From an uncultured Tateyamaria sp. (GTDB lineage: Bacteria > Pseudomonadota > Alphaproteobacteria > Rhodobacterales > Rhodobacteraceae), in contig NZ_CANMEU010000001.1 of the NCBI RefSeq assembly GCF_947497045.1, positions 372,001 to 436,000 on the forward strand: a DNA stretch of 64,000 nucleotides, given 5' to 3'. The translations under genes and the position numbers were made by a program. The notes below the pieces were generated by a model. It worked only from the letters and a program-made list of their open reading frames with translations, was not told the DNA's origin and ran no database searches. Every line of letters starts with the position of its first letter. Positions within the stretch are counted from its first letter, which is position 1. Of the stretch, positions 34,112-42,175 are shown piece after piece.

Positions 34112-34690
34112 ATGCCTAAATCGCTCAAAGACTTACGTGGATGGAATCAACCTACTGGCTGCGTGAAAGCAATTAGTATGCCTATTGACCAATATCTCCG
34201 GAGCCTAACCCGGGGAATAAGCAATGATGGAGCCTTCAAAGGGGCTCTACACTCATACTGCCAAGAGTACTTTGATCGATGTGGTATCGAGGACTGGGCC
34301 TATAGACACCAGATTTGCGACCAATTCCGTAGCGGTCTAGCATTTCCGACTCTGTTATCCATTTGGATCGACTCTGAGGCCTTTCGGTCCGCATACAGCC
34401 AGGAACTTGGAGCAAAGCCACCCAGAATCCGGGAGCGCGCACAAGAGCCTAGGTCGACGTTTTTTGCCAAATTCGTCCGTGAATTTTGGTTCGATACTTA
34501 CAAAGAAGCCGTCTATGGCAATGCCGACAGCGCGCACAACCAAAGGGTAAAGAAGGTTGCTAAGGCGGCCAAGGAAGTCGACCTAGTAGAGTATTTTTAT
34601 GTCTCTAGGATAGATGTTCGCTACTTTGCCAAGCCAGCGCTTCACTCCTTCTTTACTGAGTTCCTCCCGCAGAAAATGGACATCAAATGA
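34112..34690 (+). CDS. hypothetical protein (192 aa), first of a pair
   Basis: A basic, mostly helical protein with many aromatics (HSYCQEYFDRCGIEDWAYRHQ, FVREFWFDTYKEAVYG). No signal peptide, membrane helix or catalytic motif is seen, and no family is recognised. GGGAGGAAG sits 5 bases before the ATG, an excellent ribosome-binding site. The next gene on the same strand starts 75 bases after it, so they may form a small operon between higBA-2 and the mobilization genes. The region looks AT-rich like other cargo. Confidence 0.55.
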   Translation: MPKSLKDLRGWNQPTGCVKAISMPIDQYLRSLTRGISNDGAFKGALHSYCQEYFDRCGIEDWAYRHQICDQFRSGLAFPTLLSIWIDSEAFRSAYSQELGAKPPRIRERAQEPRSTFFAKFVREFWFDTYKEAVYGNADSAHNQRVKKVAKAAKEVDLVEYFYVSRIDVRYFAKPALHSFFTEFLPQKMDIK

Positions 34691-34765
34691 AACCTTTGAG
34701 GCAGGGATTCTAATCGAGTTATCGCCGCCCTTAGTTGGGCAACAATGAGAAACAGGGAGAATGTA

Positions 34766-35764
34766 ATGACTGCGTTAGACCCCAAAAAAGCTGCTCCACA
34801 AAGGTATTGTGGAGCGGCTGACACCCAAGCCGGAGACTTCATAGGCACCTTTGTTTGTTTAAACAGCCTTTATCAAGTTGTCGAAGACTGGCTGATCAGA
34901 CTTCGTGCAAACGGCTCCGACCCGGGCTTTGTGCGCCTGCTTCAAAACGTCGAAGTCGTCGATATTGTCGATGGCAACATGTTGATTACTTGGCGTGATG
35001 ATGGAACGGATATCGCAAGCGTACACCGTACACTTGATTTGCTGCACCATGACATCAGTGAAGGCTGCTGTGGGCTGGTTTGGCCGCCGGGCGCTACGGG
35101 TTTTCACCTTCTAAATCGAGGGACCGAAGAGAGATGCGGTGGGCGCGGCTATATTAGTCAAATTGAGCATTTGCCTGCGAAAAGGACAGCGATTATCGCA
35201 CTCGAGAACAAAAAAAAAGACCACATTGAAAGCGCAGGAGCCGCCGAACAAATGAAAGACATGCAAAAAATCGAGGACCGTTTGTGTGATAATGCACTCA
35301 CAGAATTTCCTTCAGCAAATCAAGTCGTTGAACTCGCAGCCGAAGTCCTATCTGTAAAGGAATGGTCTCTTCGTGGGATCAGCACAACCTTGGAACCAGA
35401 CGCAAGAGCGCGCGGTATCCTAGCCTTTTGCTTTGTTGCGCTGGTACCGTGTGACCCGGAACAGTTTGCCGAGTACATGAACTACCGCTCCATGGAAGAA
35501 ATCCAGACCGATGCAAGTTACGGTCGGTTTTTGATGGAGGCAGATTCGCAGGACGCGAGTGTCGGAAAGTCGTTATGGGCAGAGCTGTTCAGCCTTCAAA
35601 AGCCTGACTTTCCAATGGAAGTGGCGGATGAGATTAAGGATGCGTTTTCGTTCGATGAATCTGAGCATGGTGACAACATAGTGAGCATGACAGCGTATCG
35701 AGAAAAGCTTGGCGGCGATGAAGTCGTTAAGGGTCTAGGAGACCTGTTTTCACAGCTGTCTTAA
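34766..35764 (+). CDS. hypothetical protein (332 aa), second of a pair
   Basis: No family is recognised. The first 120 residues are mixed alpha/beta (FVCLNSLYQVVEDWLIRL, DIVDGNMLITWRDDGTD), and the rest is helical and acidic with a Lys-rich hinge (ALENKKKDHIE). The ATG at 34766 has GGGAGA 5 bases upstream and is preferred to 34745. It ends 21 bases before a strong hairpin terminator shared with the convergent mob operon. Confidence 0.55.
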   Translation: MTALDPKKAAPQRYCGAADTQAGDFIGTFVCLNSLYQVVEDWLIRLRANGSDPGFVRLLQNVEVVDIVDGNMLITWRDDGTDIASVHRTLDLLHHDISEGCCGLVWPPGATGFHLLNRGTEERCGGRGYISQIEHLPAKRTAIIALENKKKDHIESAGAAEQMKDMQKIEDRLCDNALTEFPSANQVVELAAEVLSVKEWSLRGISTTLEPDARARGILAFCFVALVPCDPEQFAEYMNYRSMEEIQTDASYGRFLMEADSQDASVGKSLWAELFSLQKPDFPMEVADEIKDAFSFDESEHGDNIVSMTAYREKLGGDEVVKGLGDLFSQLS

Positions 35765-35785
35765 GATAGGTCAGATCAATCATTC

Positions 35786-35817
35786 CATTCGGCCAGTCTC
35801 AAAAGATTGGCCGAATG
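35786..35817. terminator. bidirectional hairpin terminator
   Basis: CATTCGGCCA (35786-35795) pairs perfectly with TGGCCGAATG (35808-35817), a 10-bp stem with a 12-base loop. It lies between two convergent units: the hypothetical pair ending at 35764 and mobA ending at 35910. T-runs are weak on both sides, so efficiency is uncertain. Confidence 0.55.
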
Positions 35818-35909
35818 ACATTTCTCGACATGCACTGCGATTATGCATTCAGCCGATTTGGTCACTACATAGACAGGGAAGCCAACGCGGCGAGCCCGTA
35901 AGGCCAACC

Positions 35910-37463
35910 TCAATGCCGCAACCCCCGCTCCGCATGCGCTTCCTGGCTGTCTAGCTGTCCCTCAATCTCTCGGCGGCGGCTTTCGCTAAGGTCAAGCTCT
36001 GCTGCAAGCTCTCGTCCAGCGTCTTGTAGTTCGCCTCGTCGTTCAGCAATCCGCTCAAGGCCTGCATGGATGCGGCTTGTGAACGAATGAGCAAGGTCAC
36101 GCAGTCTTTCAAGCCAGCCAGTTCCCTCTCGATCCTGCCGGTCGAGCGTGTCTCCAAGGCGGTCAAGTCCTTCGCGGAGGCCTCTGAGGCCGTCACCAAC
36201 CGCTCGACGCAGGCGAGCAAGTCGCGTTCCAAGGCTGTCAGTTGGGTCATCTAGTTCTCCTCGATCCGAATGCAGGTGACATGTCTCTCGCCCATCGTGC
36301 AAGTCCTGAGCCGTGTCTTCGACGGGTCCAGGATCAGCCATGTCCCCCCGGGCCGTTCGATCCGTGTCAGGCCCAGTTCCGTCAGCTCCGAGCGGTTCAG
36401 ATGCACCGTCCAGAAGAAGCTCGCGGCCATCATCGAGGCGATCCCTGTCACCAACATCGCCACGATCAGCCAGGGCGAGATCATCAGCCAAAGGCGGATC
36501 GATTTCAGCCGCGTCTCGAACAGGCGCGCCGTCTCGGTCTGAAAGCGGCGCGTATCGCTCGCGATGGTATGCTGCGCGGTGCCCACAATGTTCTTCAAAT
36601 CGATCCTGAAGCTCTTGAGCTGGGACGAGATCGAGGCGACGTGTTCCTGTCTGATCTCGTCGAGCTCCGCGTTCAGTTTCTCGCTCAACCGGGTCGGCTT
36701 GCCAGTCTTCATGGAAAATCTCTCCTTTCAGCCGCCAGCGTTCGCCGGTCTCCGGATCGCGGGCGGTGATGTAGGCCTTGCCGGTCCGCGGCAGATCGAA
36801 GCCTGCGTCGGTGAGCGCCTCAATCATGGTCGCGCGGTCTGTGATCAGGCCCAAATCAATCTGGTCCAGTATCCAGGCGTGCAGCTCGTCCCGGCCCTGG
36901 GCGCGGGTCGGGGCCTCGATGGTGTCACGCACCTCCTGAGCGCGCTCCACGTCCATCGGGTCGGCCCAGCCGTGGCGCTGGTTCATCACGTCGCGCAGGC
37001 TGTCGTAGGCGTCCTGATATCCGGGCGGTGCAATGTTGAGGCTCTTGCCCGTCGTCAGCTCCAGGCGCGGCGTGCAGAAGTGAAGCTCGACCCGGCCTTC
37101 GTGGCGATGGCGGACCCAGAGCACCTCATATTGCTCAGGGTCCAGCCCCGCGAAGGCCAGCCGCTCGAACTGGTCCATGACCTCGGCCTGCTGGTCGTCG
37201 GTCGGGGCGTCGCTGTCGGCAAAGCTGATCACGCCCGCGCGGTAGGTCCAATGGTGGCGACTGGCATCGATCAGGGCCTCGGTGCGCTCGGGGTTGCCGC
37301 GCAGGACCTCGGGCAGCGGATCGCGTGTGACGGTCACTGGCTGGCCCTCTGCATCACGGATCAGGTCGCGATTGCCGTCATAGGCCAGCACACGCTCGGC
37401 CACGAGGTACCCGACCGGCCCCGCGCCCGCGCCCTTGCCATTGGGGAAGAACTTGATCAGCAC
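35910..37463 (-). CDS. mobA: MobA-type relaxase of IME-B
   Basis: A 517-aa relaxase that nicks oriT for mobilization. The catalytic region reads WVRHRHEGRVELHFCTPRLE, then TTGKSLNIAPPG. This is the HEN-type signature with His119/121, Glu126 and, where Asn is usual, His128. After about residue 250 the protein is acidic and Arg-rich without clear domains, because its DNA also encodes mobB and mobD in another frame. It overlaps mobC by 7 bases. The order winged-helix gene - mobC - mobA with nested mobB/mobD matches ColE1-type mobilization regions. Confidence 0.82.
   Translation of the reverse strand: MLIKFFPNGKGAGAGPVGYLVAERVLAYDGNRDLIRDAEGQPVTVTRDPLPEVLRGNPERTEALIDASRHHWTYRAGVISFADSDAPTDDQQAEVMDQFERLAFAGLDPEQYEVLWVRHRHEGRVELHFCTPRLELTTGKSLNIAPPGYQDAYDSLRDVMNQRHGWADPMDVERAQEVRDTIEAPTRAQGRDELHAWILDQIDLGLITDRATMIEALTDAGFDLPRTGKAYITARDPETGERWRLKGEIFHEDWQADPVERETERGARRDQTGTRRLDLVPAQELQDRFEEHCGHRAAYHRERYAPLSDRDGAPVRDAAEIDPPLADDLALADRGDVGDRDRLDDGRELLLDGASEPLGADGTGPDTDRTARGDMADPGPVEDTAQDLHDGRETCHLHSDRGELDDPTDSLGTRLARLRRAVGDGLRGLREGLDRLGDTLDRQDREGTGWLERLRDLAHSFTSRIHAGLERIAERRGELQDAGRELAAELDLSESRRREIEGQLDSQEAHAERGLRH
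35951..36250 (-). CDS. mobD: MobD-like accessory protein nested in mobA
   Basis: A 99-aa coiled-coil protein (LTALERDLLACVERLVTASEASAKDL, ending in LQQSLTLAKAAAERLR) lying wholly within mobA in a different frame. Its ATG directly follows the mobB stop, and GAGGAG precedes it, so translation is coupled. This equals the place of mbeD in ColE1-like mob regions, where MbeD-type proteins contribute to mobilization and entry exclusion. Confidence 0.65.
   Translation of the reverse strand: MTQLTALERDLLACVERLVTASEASAKDLTALETRSTGRIERELAGLKDCVTLLIRSQAASMQALSGLLNDEANYKTLDESLQQSLTLAKAAAERLRDS
36251..36712 (-). CDS. mobB: MobB-like membrane protein nested in mobA
   Basis: A 153-aa protein encoded entirely inside mobA in another frame. 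An AAAGGAGAG sits about 8 bases before its ATG, the strongest sign that it is real. It has an N-terminal helical, relaxase-binding-like region (1-70), one long hydrophobic segment (about 77-102, LWLMISPWLIVAMLVTGIASMMAASF) and a C-terminal domain with two Cys (RTCTMGERHVTC). ColE1 mbeB holds the same nested place and tethers the relaxosome to the membrane. Confidence 0.72.
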   Translation of the reverse strand: MKTGKPTRLSEKLNAELDEIRQEHVASISSQLKSFRIDLKNIVGTAQHTIASDTRRFQTETARLFETRLKSIRLWLMISPWLIVAMLVTGIASMMAASFFWTVHLNRSELTELGLTRIERPGGTWLILDPSKTRLRTCTMGERHVTCIRIEEN

Positions 37464-37930
37464 CGCCGCGCCTCATCAAGGAGCGCGGCAAGCTGGCGTT
37501 CGATCACCACGAGGCGGCGGGCGACTGTGAGCGTGTCGAGGTCCGTGCGGCCGACCTTCATGGCGTGGTTCAGCCAGCGGGCGATCTGGTTGAGGTTGCC
37601 GCCGATGCGCCCGACGGCCAACACAAGCGCCGGATCGACGCGGGGCACGGGTTTGCGGCGACGCGCTTCCGTGAGGCCCAAAGCCTCGCGCAGAAGCGTC
37701 GAGGCAGGCAGGCCAGCGGCCTCGGCCTTGGCGCGCAGTAGGGCCTTCTCGGACGCGGTGCAGCGGAAGACGAAGGTCTCGGTCAGCGGCTCTTTGGCGG
37801 GGGTCTTGCCCCCGCCGGTGGGGTTCGAAGGGGAGGCGTGCCGCCCCTCGCAAGGTCCCGTGTCATCGGCGCAGCCGTATGACATGGGTCGCCTTGCTGT
37901 TTGCGCTTCGGTGGAATCAGGAATGCTCAT
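37457..37930 (-). CDS. mobC: MobC-type mobilization protein
   Basis: A 157-aa relaxosome DNA-binding protein. The C-terminal half fits the bacterial mobilisation protein family: FRCTASEKALLRAKAEAAGLPASTLLREAL is ribbon-helix-helix-like and AVGRIGGNLNQIARWLNHAM is the hallmark motif. The first 45 residues are Pro/Gly-rich and may be unstructured. It overlaps the winged-helix gene upstream by 4 bases and mobA by 7 bases. oriT is probably close by, but I did not identify it. Confidence 0.82.
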   Translation of the reverse strand: MSIPDSTEAQTARRPMSYGCADDTGPCEGRHASPSNPTGGGKTPAKEPLTETFVFRCTASEKALLRAKAEAAGLPASTLLREALGLTEARRRKPVPRVDPALVLAVGRIGGNLNQIARWLNHAMKVGRTDLDTLTVARRLVVIERQLAALLDEARRC

Positions 37931-38781
37931 GATCTGAGTCCTGCCGCCTGGATTTGTGCCTGCGTCACCAACTTAGCGGCCAGCAGTGCATCAACTTGGA
38001 CCGACGTGATATGGCGGCAGAGCGGATGCTTGTCGGTCACCCAATTCGCCAAGCCTGCGAGCATCACCGCTTCCTTCGCCTTGGCCGCTTCTTTGCCTCT
38101 GGCGATGTCTTCGACGTAGGCCCGCCAGCGTCCCGACCTAAGCCAGTTGTCGGAGAAACAAACCTTCGAGCGGGTGAAGCCCGCGCTCTCAGTCGCATAG
38201 GCCTTCACAGCCTGCAACAGGTCCTCGACCTCTGTTCCGGCATCCAAGACGTCCCTGATCCGCCCGAGGCATTCAGTCTTTCCGCGCAACCGGTCGGGCG
38301 GATAGGAGGCCAAAATCTTCTCAGCTACTTCTTCCTCCGCCACCACGCGCTCGCGCGTAGGAGGTTTATGGATGGTTTTAGGATGGTTTGGGGGCCGTGG
38401 TGGCCCCGGTACCCCGGCCACTGTGGCCCCCGTTCCGGGTCCAGTCTGGACGGGGTCCACTGTGGCCCCCGTCTCGATCTCGGGTTCTGCGGTGAGTTCG
38501 AGCGCCTCGATCTTGGCCAAATCGATCCGGTAGACGACGGTGAATCCATTCTTGCAACCGCGCGCGCCGGTCTCGACCAGGATACCTTCCTTCAGGAACT
38601 CCCGGATCGTCCGCTTGACGGTGGTCTCTCCCAACTCCGTATGCCGCTGGATCGTCCCCTTTGAACACCAGATACCCGACCCATCATCCGACGCCTTGTC
38701 CGCCAGAAACATGATGATCTGCTTGCGTGTCGCACTCCCAAACTTTCGCTCCGCGCATGCATTCGCGACACGCCAGCTCAT
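37927..38781 (-). CDS. winged-helix replication/mobilization-associated protein
   Basis: A 284-aa protein. The N-terminus, residues 1-95, is a winged helix (KQIIMFLADKAS, CSKGTIQRHTELGETTVKRTIREFLKEG), then a Pro/Gly linker with repeated GATV units, and a C-terminal helical domain (residues 150-284). This layout resembles replication-initiation or DnaT-like proteins of small alphaproteobacterial plasmids, but I cannot assign it. The N-terminal half and upstream DNA are duplicated at 5641-6155, where the C-terminus was replaced by a TIR fragment. It heads the mob operon with a 4-base overlap to mobC. Confidence 0.6.
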   Translation of the reverse strand: MSWRVANACAERKFGSATRKQIIMFLADKASDDGSGIWCSKGTIQRHTELGETTVKRTIREFLKEGILVETGARGCKNGFTVVYRIDLAKIEALELTAEPEIETGATVDPVQTGPGTGATVAGVPGPPRPPNHPKTIHKPPTRERVVAEEEVAEKILASYPPDRLRGKTECLGRIRDVLDAGTEVEDLLQAVKAYATESAGFTRSKVCFSDNWLRSGRWRAYVEDIARGKEAAKAKEAVMLAGLANWVTDKHPLCRHITSVQVDALLAAKLVTQAQIQAAGLRS

Positions 38782-38815
38782 CGGATGGCCTCAAAAGCCG
38801 CACAGACGTGCGAAT

Positions 38816-38835
38816 TTTGTACAGGTTTTGTACGA
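38816..38835. repeat. TTTGTAC arm-type repeats, right end of IME-B
   Basis: TTTGTACAGG (38816-38825) and TTTGTACGA (38827-38835) recur at 27104-27113 and 27130-27138 near the left end of IME-B, and at 6035-6054 in relic C. Location near both element ends suggests integrase arm-binding sites. They also lie in the promoter area of the winged-helix gene, so a regulatory role is the alternative. Confidence 0.45.
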
Positions 38836-38936
38836 GATTTCGGTCGTTTTCGGGGAATTCGGCGGAAAACGAAACGGGCCTTTCTGCAGGCTCGGACAGA
38901 ACCCCTTGCAAATAAGTCATATTTTTCAGGCAGTTT

Positions 38937-39013
38937 TGGCGACCCCGGCAGGATTCGAACCTGCAACCTGCCCCTTAGGAGGGGGCTGCTCTATCCAGTT
39001 GAGCCACGGGGCC
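38937..39013 (-). tRNA. tRNA-Arg (anticodon CCT)
   Basis: Read on the minus strand the 77 bases fold as a full tRNA: acceptor GGCCCCG pairs with CGGGGTC, then D-arm, anticodon loop CTCCTAA with anticodon CCT, T-arm with GGTTCGAATCC, and an encoded CCA end. It is the intact member of the three related copies and the integration target for both IMEs, which sit on its 3' side. Integration rebuilds the 3' end, so the gene stays functional. Confidence 0.95.
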
Positions 39014-39143
39014 GACTGCCCCCGGAGTTATCGCCTTGATCGCCCGTTGTCACCCTGTTCAACGCCACACCGCCACCGGGAATGCTTGAAATCCCTGCGT
39101 ATTTGACGGTAACTCGGATCCATGACCTGTGTGAGGACTGAGC

Positions 39144-40190
39144 TTGACTGATCGCACCCAACGCCCGCTGACATTGCGGGATGTGTCTGCCGCCTCTGGC
39201 GTGTCGGAAATGACCGTAAGCCGGGTCTTGCGCAATCGCGGCGACGTGTCCGAGGCCACCCGCGCCAAGGTGCTGGAAGCGGCAAAAACCCTTGGCTACG
39301 TGCCCAATCAGATCGCAGGCTCGCTTGCCTCGCAACACGTCAATCTGGTGGCGGTCATTATCCCTTCCCTCAGCAATATGGTGTTCCCCGAAGTGTTGAC
39401 GGGCATCAACCAGGTGCTTGAAAACTCGCCACTTCAGCCCGTGTTCGGCGTCACCGACTACATGCGCGACAAGGAAGAGCGGGTGCTTTACGAGATGCTG
39501 TCCTGGCGCCCCTCGGGGGTGATCATTGCGGGGCTTGAACACTCGGATGCAGCGCAGGCGATGTTGAAAAATGCCGGTATTCCAGTGGTTGAAATCATGG
39601 ATACCGACGGCAACCCGGTCGACAATATGGTCGGCATTTCGCACCGGCAGGCGGGCCTTGATATGGCGCGCGCGATCCTCAAACAAGGCTATTCCCGGAT
39701 CGGGTTCATGGGCACCTCCATGCCGCGCGACCACCGCGCCCGCAAACGCTTCGAAGGGCTGACAGAAGGGCTCGCCAAAGCGGGGATCGAGATTGAGGCG
39801 CGTGATTTTTACGAAGGCGGCTCGGCGCTCGCCAAAGGGCGCGAAATGACGGCTGCCATGCTGGACGCGAACCCGGACCTCGATTTTCTGTATTATTCCA
39901 ATGATATGATCGGTGCGGGCGGGCTGCTGTACCTGCTGGACGAAGGGATCGACGTGCCGGGACAGATCGGGCTTGCCGGGTTCAACGGGGTCGAATTGCT
40001 GCAAGGGCTACCACGCCAATTGGCGACCACAGACGCATGTCGGCTTGAGATTGGCCGTGCGGCAGCGGACATCATCCTCGCGCATAACGACCCGGATGGC
40101 GACCACAGCCCCAAGCACACAACGCTGACCCCCAAGATCTCCTATGGCGACACGCTGCGCCGTCACATGCGTCAGCCCACCGGGTCGTGA
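39144..40190 (+). CDS. LacI-family transcriptional regulator
   Basis: A 348-aa regulator with an N-terminal HTH (TLRDVSAASGVSEMTVSRVLRN), a hinge (YVPNQIAGSLAS) and a periplasmic-binding-like sensor domain. The start is a TTG at 39144 with GAGGA 8 bases upstream; no in-frame ATG or GTG is available. The sensor domain resembles those of gluconate and sugar-acid regulators (GntR of the LacI family), which would suit the hexuronate genes further right, though they are not adjacent. It shares a TGA/GTG overlap with the glycosylase gene behind it. It is the first gene right of the tRNA. Confidence 0.85.
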   Translation: MTDRTQRPLTLRDVSAASGVSEMTVSRVLRNRGDVSEATRAKVLEAAKTLGYVPNQIAGSLASQHVNLVAVIIPSLSNMVFPEVLTGINQVLENSPLQPVFGVTDYMRDKEERVLYEMLSWRPSGVIIAGLEHSDAAQAMLKNAGIPVVEIMDTDGNPVDNMVGISHRQAGLDMARAILKQGYSRIGFMGTSMPRDHRARKRFEGLTEGLAKAGIEIEARDFYEGGSALAKGREMTAAMLDANPDLDFLYYSNDMIGAGGLLYLLDEGIDVPGQIGLAGFNGVELLQGLPRQLATTDACRLEIGRAAADIILAHNDPDGDHSPKHTTLTPKISYGDTLRRHMRQPTGS

Positions 40191-41395
40191 GCCCCTTTAC
40201 ACTGACAAACGCGCAGGCGCGTCTCGTTTTTCTCGACCGTCACGCCTTGTCAGAGTCCCCTCAGGGGCCTGCGCACGGGACCGAGTTGCTCACCTTGATT
40301 GAACGTCTGGGGTTTGTGCAGCTCGACAGTATCAACACAGTCGCACGCGCCCACGATATGATCCTGTTTTCGCGCAAGCCCCGGTATCGACCAAAGGCCT
40401 TGAAGCGTCTTTATGAACAGGACCGGGTTCTGTTTGAACACTGGACCCACGATGCCGCCATGATCCCTGTGCGATTCTATCCTTACTGGCATATGCGTCG
40501 GTCTCGCGATGCCGCCCGTCTGCCCGAAAGGTGGTCAGAGTGGCGGCGCGAAGGGTTCGAAGCGAAGTTCGAACCCGTTCTCGACCGTATTCGAGATCGT
40601 GGGCCATGCTGTTCGGGCGATGTGGGCGAGGATGAAAAACGCAACTCCGGCGGGTGGTGGGATTGGCACCCCTCCAAGACTGCGCTGGAATATCTGTGGC
40701 GCAGTGGGGCCTTGCAGGTTGTGCGTCGTGAGGGATTTCAGAAATACTATGACCTGACCGAACGGGTCTTTGACCAGACCACTATTGGCAACGCCCCGGA
40801 CGAAGCCGAAACCATCGACTGGTGCTGCCGCGAAGCACTGGATCGGTTGGGTTTTGCCACCCACGGCGAGTTAGCGGCATTCTGGGATCACATCTCTCCG
40901 GCAGAGGCCAAGGTCTGGTGCAGCGAGGCACTGGCCGCCGGGCGCATCATCCAAGTCAACGTCACAGGCATGGATGGAACTGCACGCCCCGCTTTTGCGC
41001 GGCCTGATCTGCCGGACGATCCCGGTTTGACCCTTGATCCCACCCCCCGCCTGCGCGTGCTCAGCCCCTTTGATCCGGCCTTACGCGACCGCAAGCGGGC
41101 CGAACGCCTGTTCGGATTCACCTACCGGATCGAGATTTTCGTACCAGAACCCAAGCGCACATACGGCTACTATGTCTTTCCGCTGATGGAAGGCGACAAA
41201 CTGGTCGGGCGCATTGATATGAAGGCGTTTCGTGCGGACGACACTTTGCGGGTCCGCGCCCTGTGGCCCGAACGTGGGGTGCGGTGGGGCAAGGGTCGCC
41301 AGCGGAAACTAGAGGTGGAACTCGACCGCATGCTGCGCCTTGCCGGAGTCAACCAACTGGCATTTGACGATGGCTGGATGCGCGACCCTGTATGA
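40187..41395 (+). CDS. ycaQ: YcaQ-type winged-helix DNA glycosylase
   Basis: A 402-aa member of the HTH_42/YcaQ family, enzymes that open DNA interstrand crosslinks by glycosylase action. The N-terminal FVQLDSINTVARAHD carries the catalytic QxD motif near residue 45. Three winged-helix modules follow, with SPFDPALRDRKRAERLFGF near residue 290. The start is GTG at 40187, overlapping the LacI stop. Its pairing with the regulator is likely just translational economy. Confidence 0.82.
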   Translation: MSPFTLTNAQARLVFLDRHALSESPQGPAHGTELLTLIERLGFVQLDSINTVARAHDMILFSRKPRYRPKALKRLYEQDRVLFEHWTHDAAMIPVRFYPYWHMRRSRDAARLPERWSEWRREGFEAKFEPVLDRIRDRGPCCSGDVGEDEKRNSGGWWDWHPSKTALEYLWRSGALQVVRREGFQKYYDLTERVFDQTTIGNAPDEAETIDWCCREALDRLGFATHGELAAFWDHISPAEAKVWCSEALAAGRIIQVNVTGMDGTARPAFARPDLPDDPGLTLDPTPRLRVLSPFDPALRDRKRAERLFGFTYRIEIFVPEPKRTYGYYVFPLMEGDKLVGRIDMKAFRADDTLRVRALWPERGVRWGKGRQRKLEVELDRMLRLAGVNQLAFDDGWMRDPV

Positions 41396-41428
41396 ACACC
41401 GATTGCACCGCCCGAAGGAAACGATAGA

Positions 41429-42175
41429 TTGGCGGGTATGGAGACACTCCCTTTTTCCCCTTTGATCCGCTCGGTGGGTTTGACCGGTGTATTGGTCACA
41501 TTCGGCGCGCGCGCCACGGACGAGGCCAATCGCGCCGCGATTGCGTTTCGCGGGGCGGTGGATGCGCTGGCATGGCCTGAAGTGGGCGAAAGCAGCAGCA
41601 CTCTGGTGTCTGCATTTTTCCAGATCGATCTGTCCGCACATTCCTTTTCGATGATCCGTGACCGATTGGCCGACCTCCTCGCCAGCCGCGATTGGTCGGC
41701 CACGCCCCTGCCCAAGGGCCGCGCCCTGTGGACCATTCCGGCTGTATTTGGCGGAACCCGCGCCCCGCAATTCAACGAAGCCGCCGAGGCCGCAGGCCTG
41801 AGCGCAACACAGGCATTGGCGGACCTGACCCAGACCCGACTGCGTGTTCTGACGTTGGGATTTGCGCCCGGCCAGCCCTATCTGGGCATATTGGGCGCGG
41901 CATGGGACATTCCACGCCAAATCGGGCTGACCCCCAACGTGCCTGAAGGTGCCTTGGTTGCTGCGGTGCGGCAAGTCTGTTTGTTTGCCAAGGACACCCC
42001 GACCGGGTGGCGTCATGTGGGCCAGTCGGCCTTTGCCTGCTTTCGCCCCGACGCAGAGGTACCATTCCCCCTCGCACCGGGAGACGAGGTGCAATTTGCC
42101 GAGGTCTCCGTTGCCGAACTCGAACGGCTCGAAGCCCACGGGATCGACGGCGCGGAACGCACGGTGATCGCATGA
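41429..42175 (+). CDS. pxpB: 5-oxoprolinase subunit PxpB
   Basis: A 248-aa subunit of the three-part ATP-dependent 5-oxoprolinase, which opens pyroglutamate to glutamate. It matches the carboxyltransferase C/D (KipI-like) family: LTLGFAPGQPYLGIL, then IPRQIGLTPNVPEGALVAA and GWRHVGQSAFACF, a core typical of PxpB. The first codon is TTG 41429 with AAGGAA 8 bases upstream; the ATG at 41438 is an alternative. Stop and next start overlap (ATGA at 42172). Confidence 0.87.
   Translation: MAGMETLPFSPLIRSVGLTGVLVTFGARATDEANRAAIAFRGAVDALAWPEVGESSSTLVSAFFQIDLSAHSFSMIRDRLADLLASRDWSATPLPKGRALWTIPAVFGGTRAPQFNEAAEAAGLSATQALADLTQTRLRVLTLGFAPGQPYLGILGAAWDIPRQIGLTPNVPEGALVAAVRQVCLFAKDTPTGWRHVGQSAFACFRPDAEVPFPLAPGDEVQFAEVSVAELERLEAHGIDGAERTVIA

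Noticed and set aside
36564-37937. 457-aa plus-strand frame opposite mobA and mobC
   Set aside because: It is antisense to well-supported mob genes, lacks domain signs and follows from high GC content. Long antisense frames of this kind are common here.
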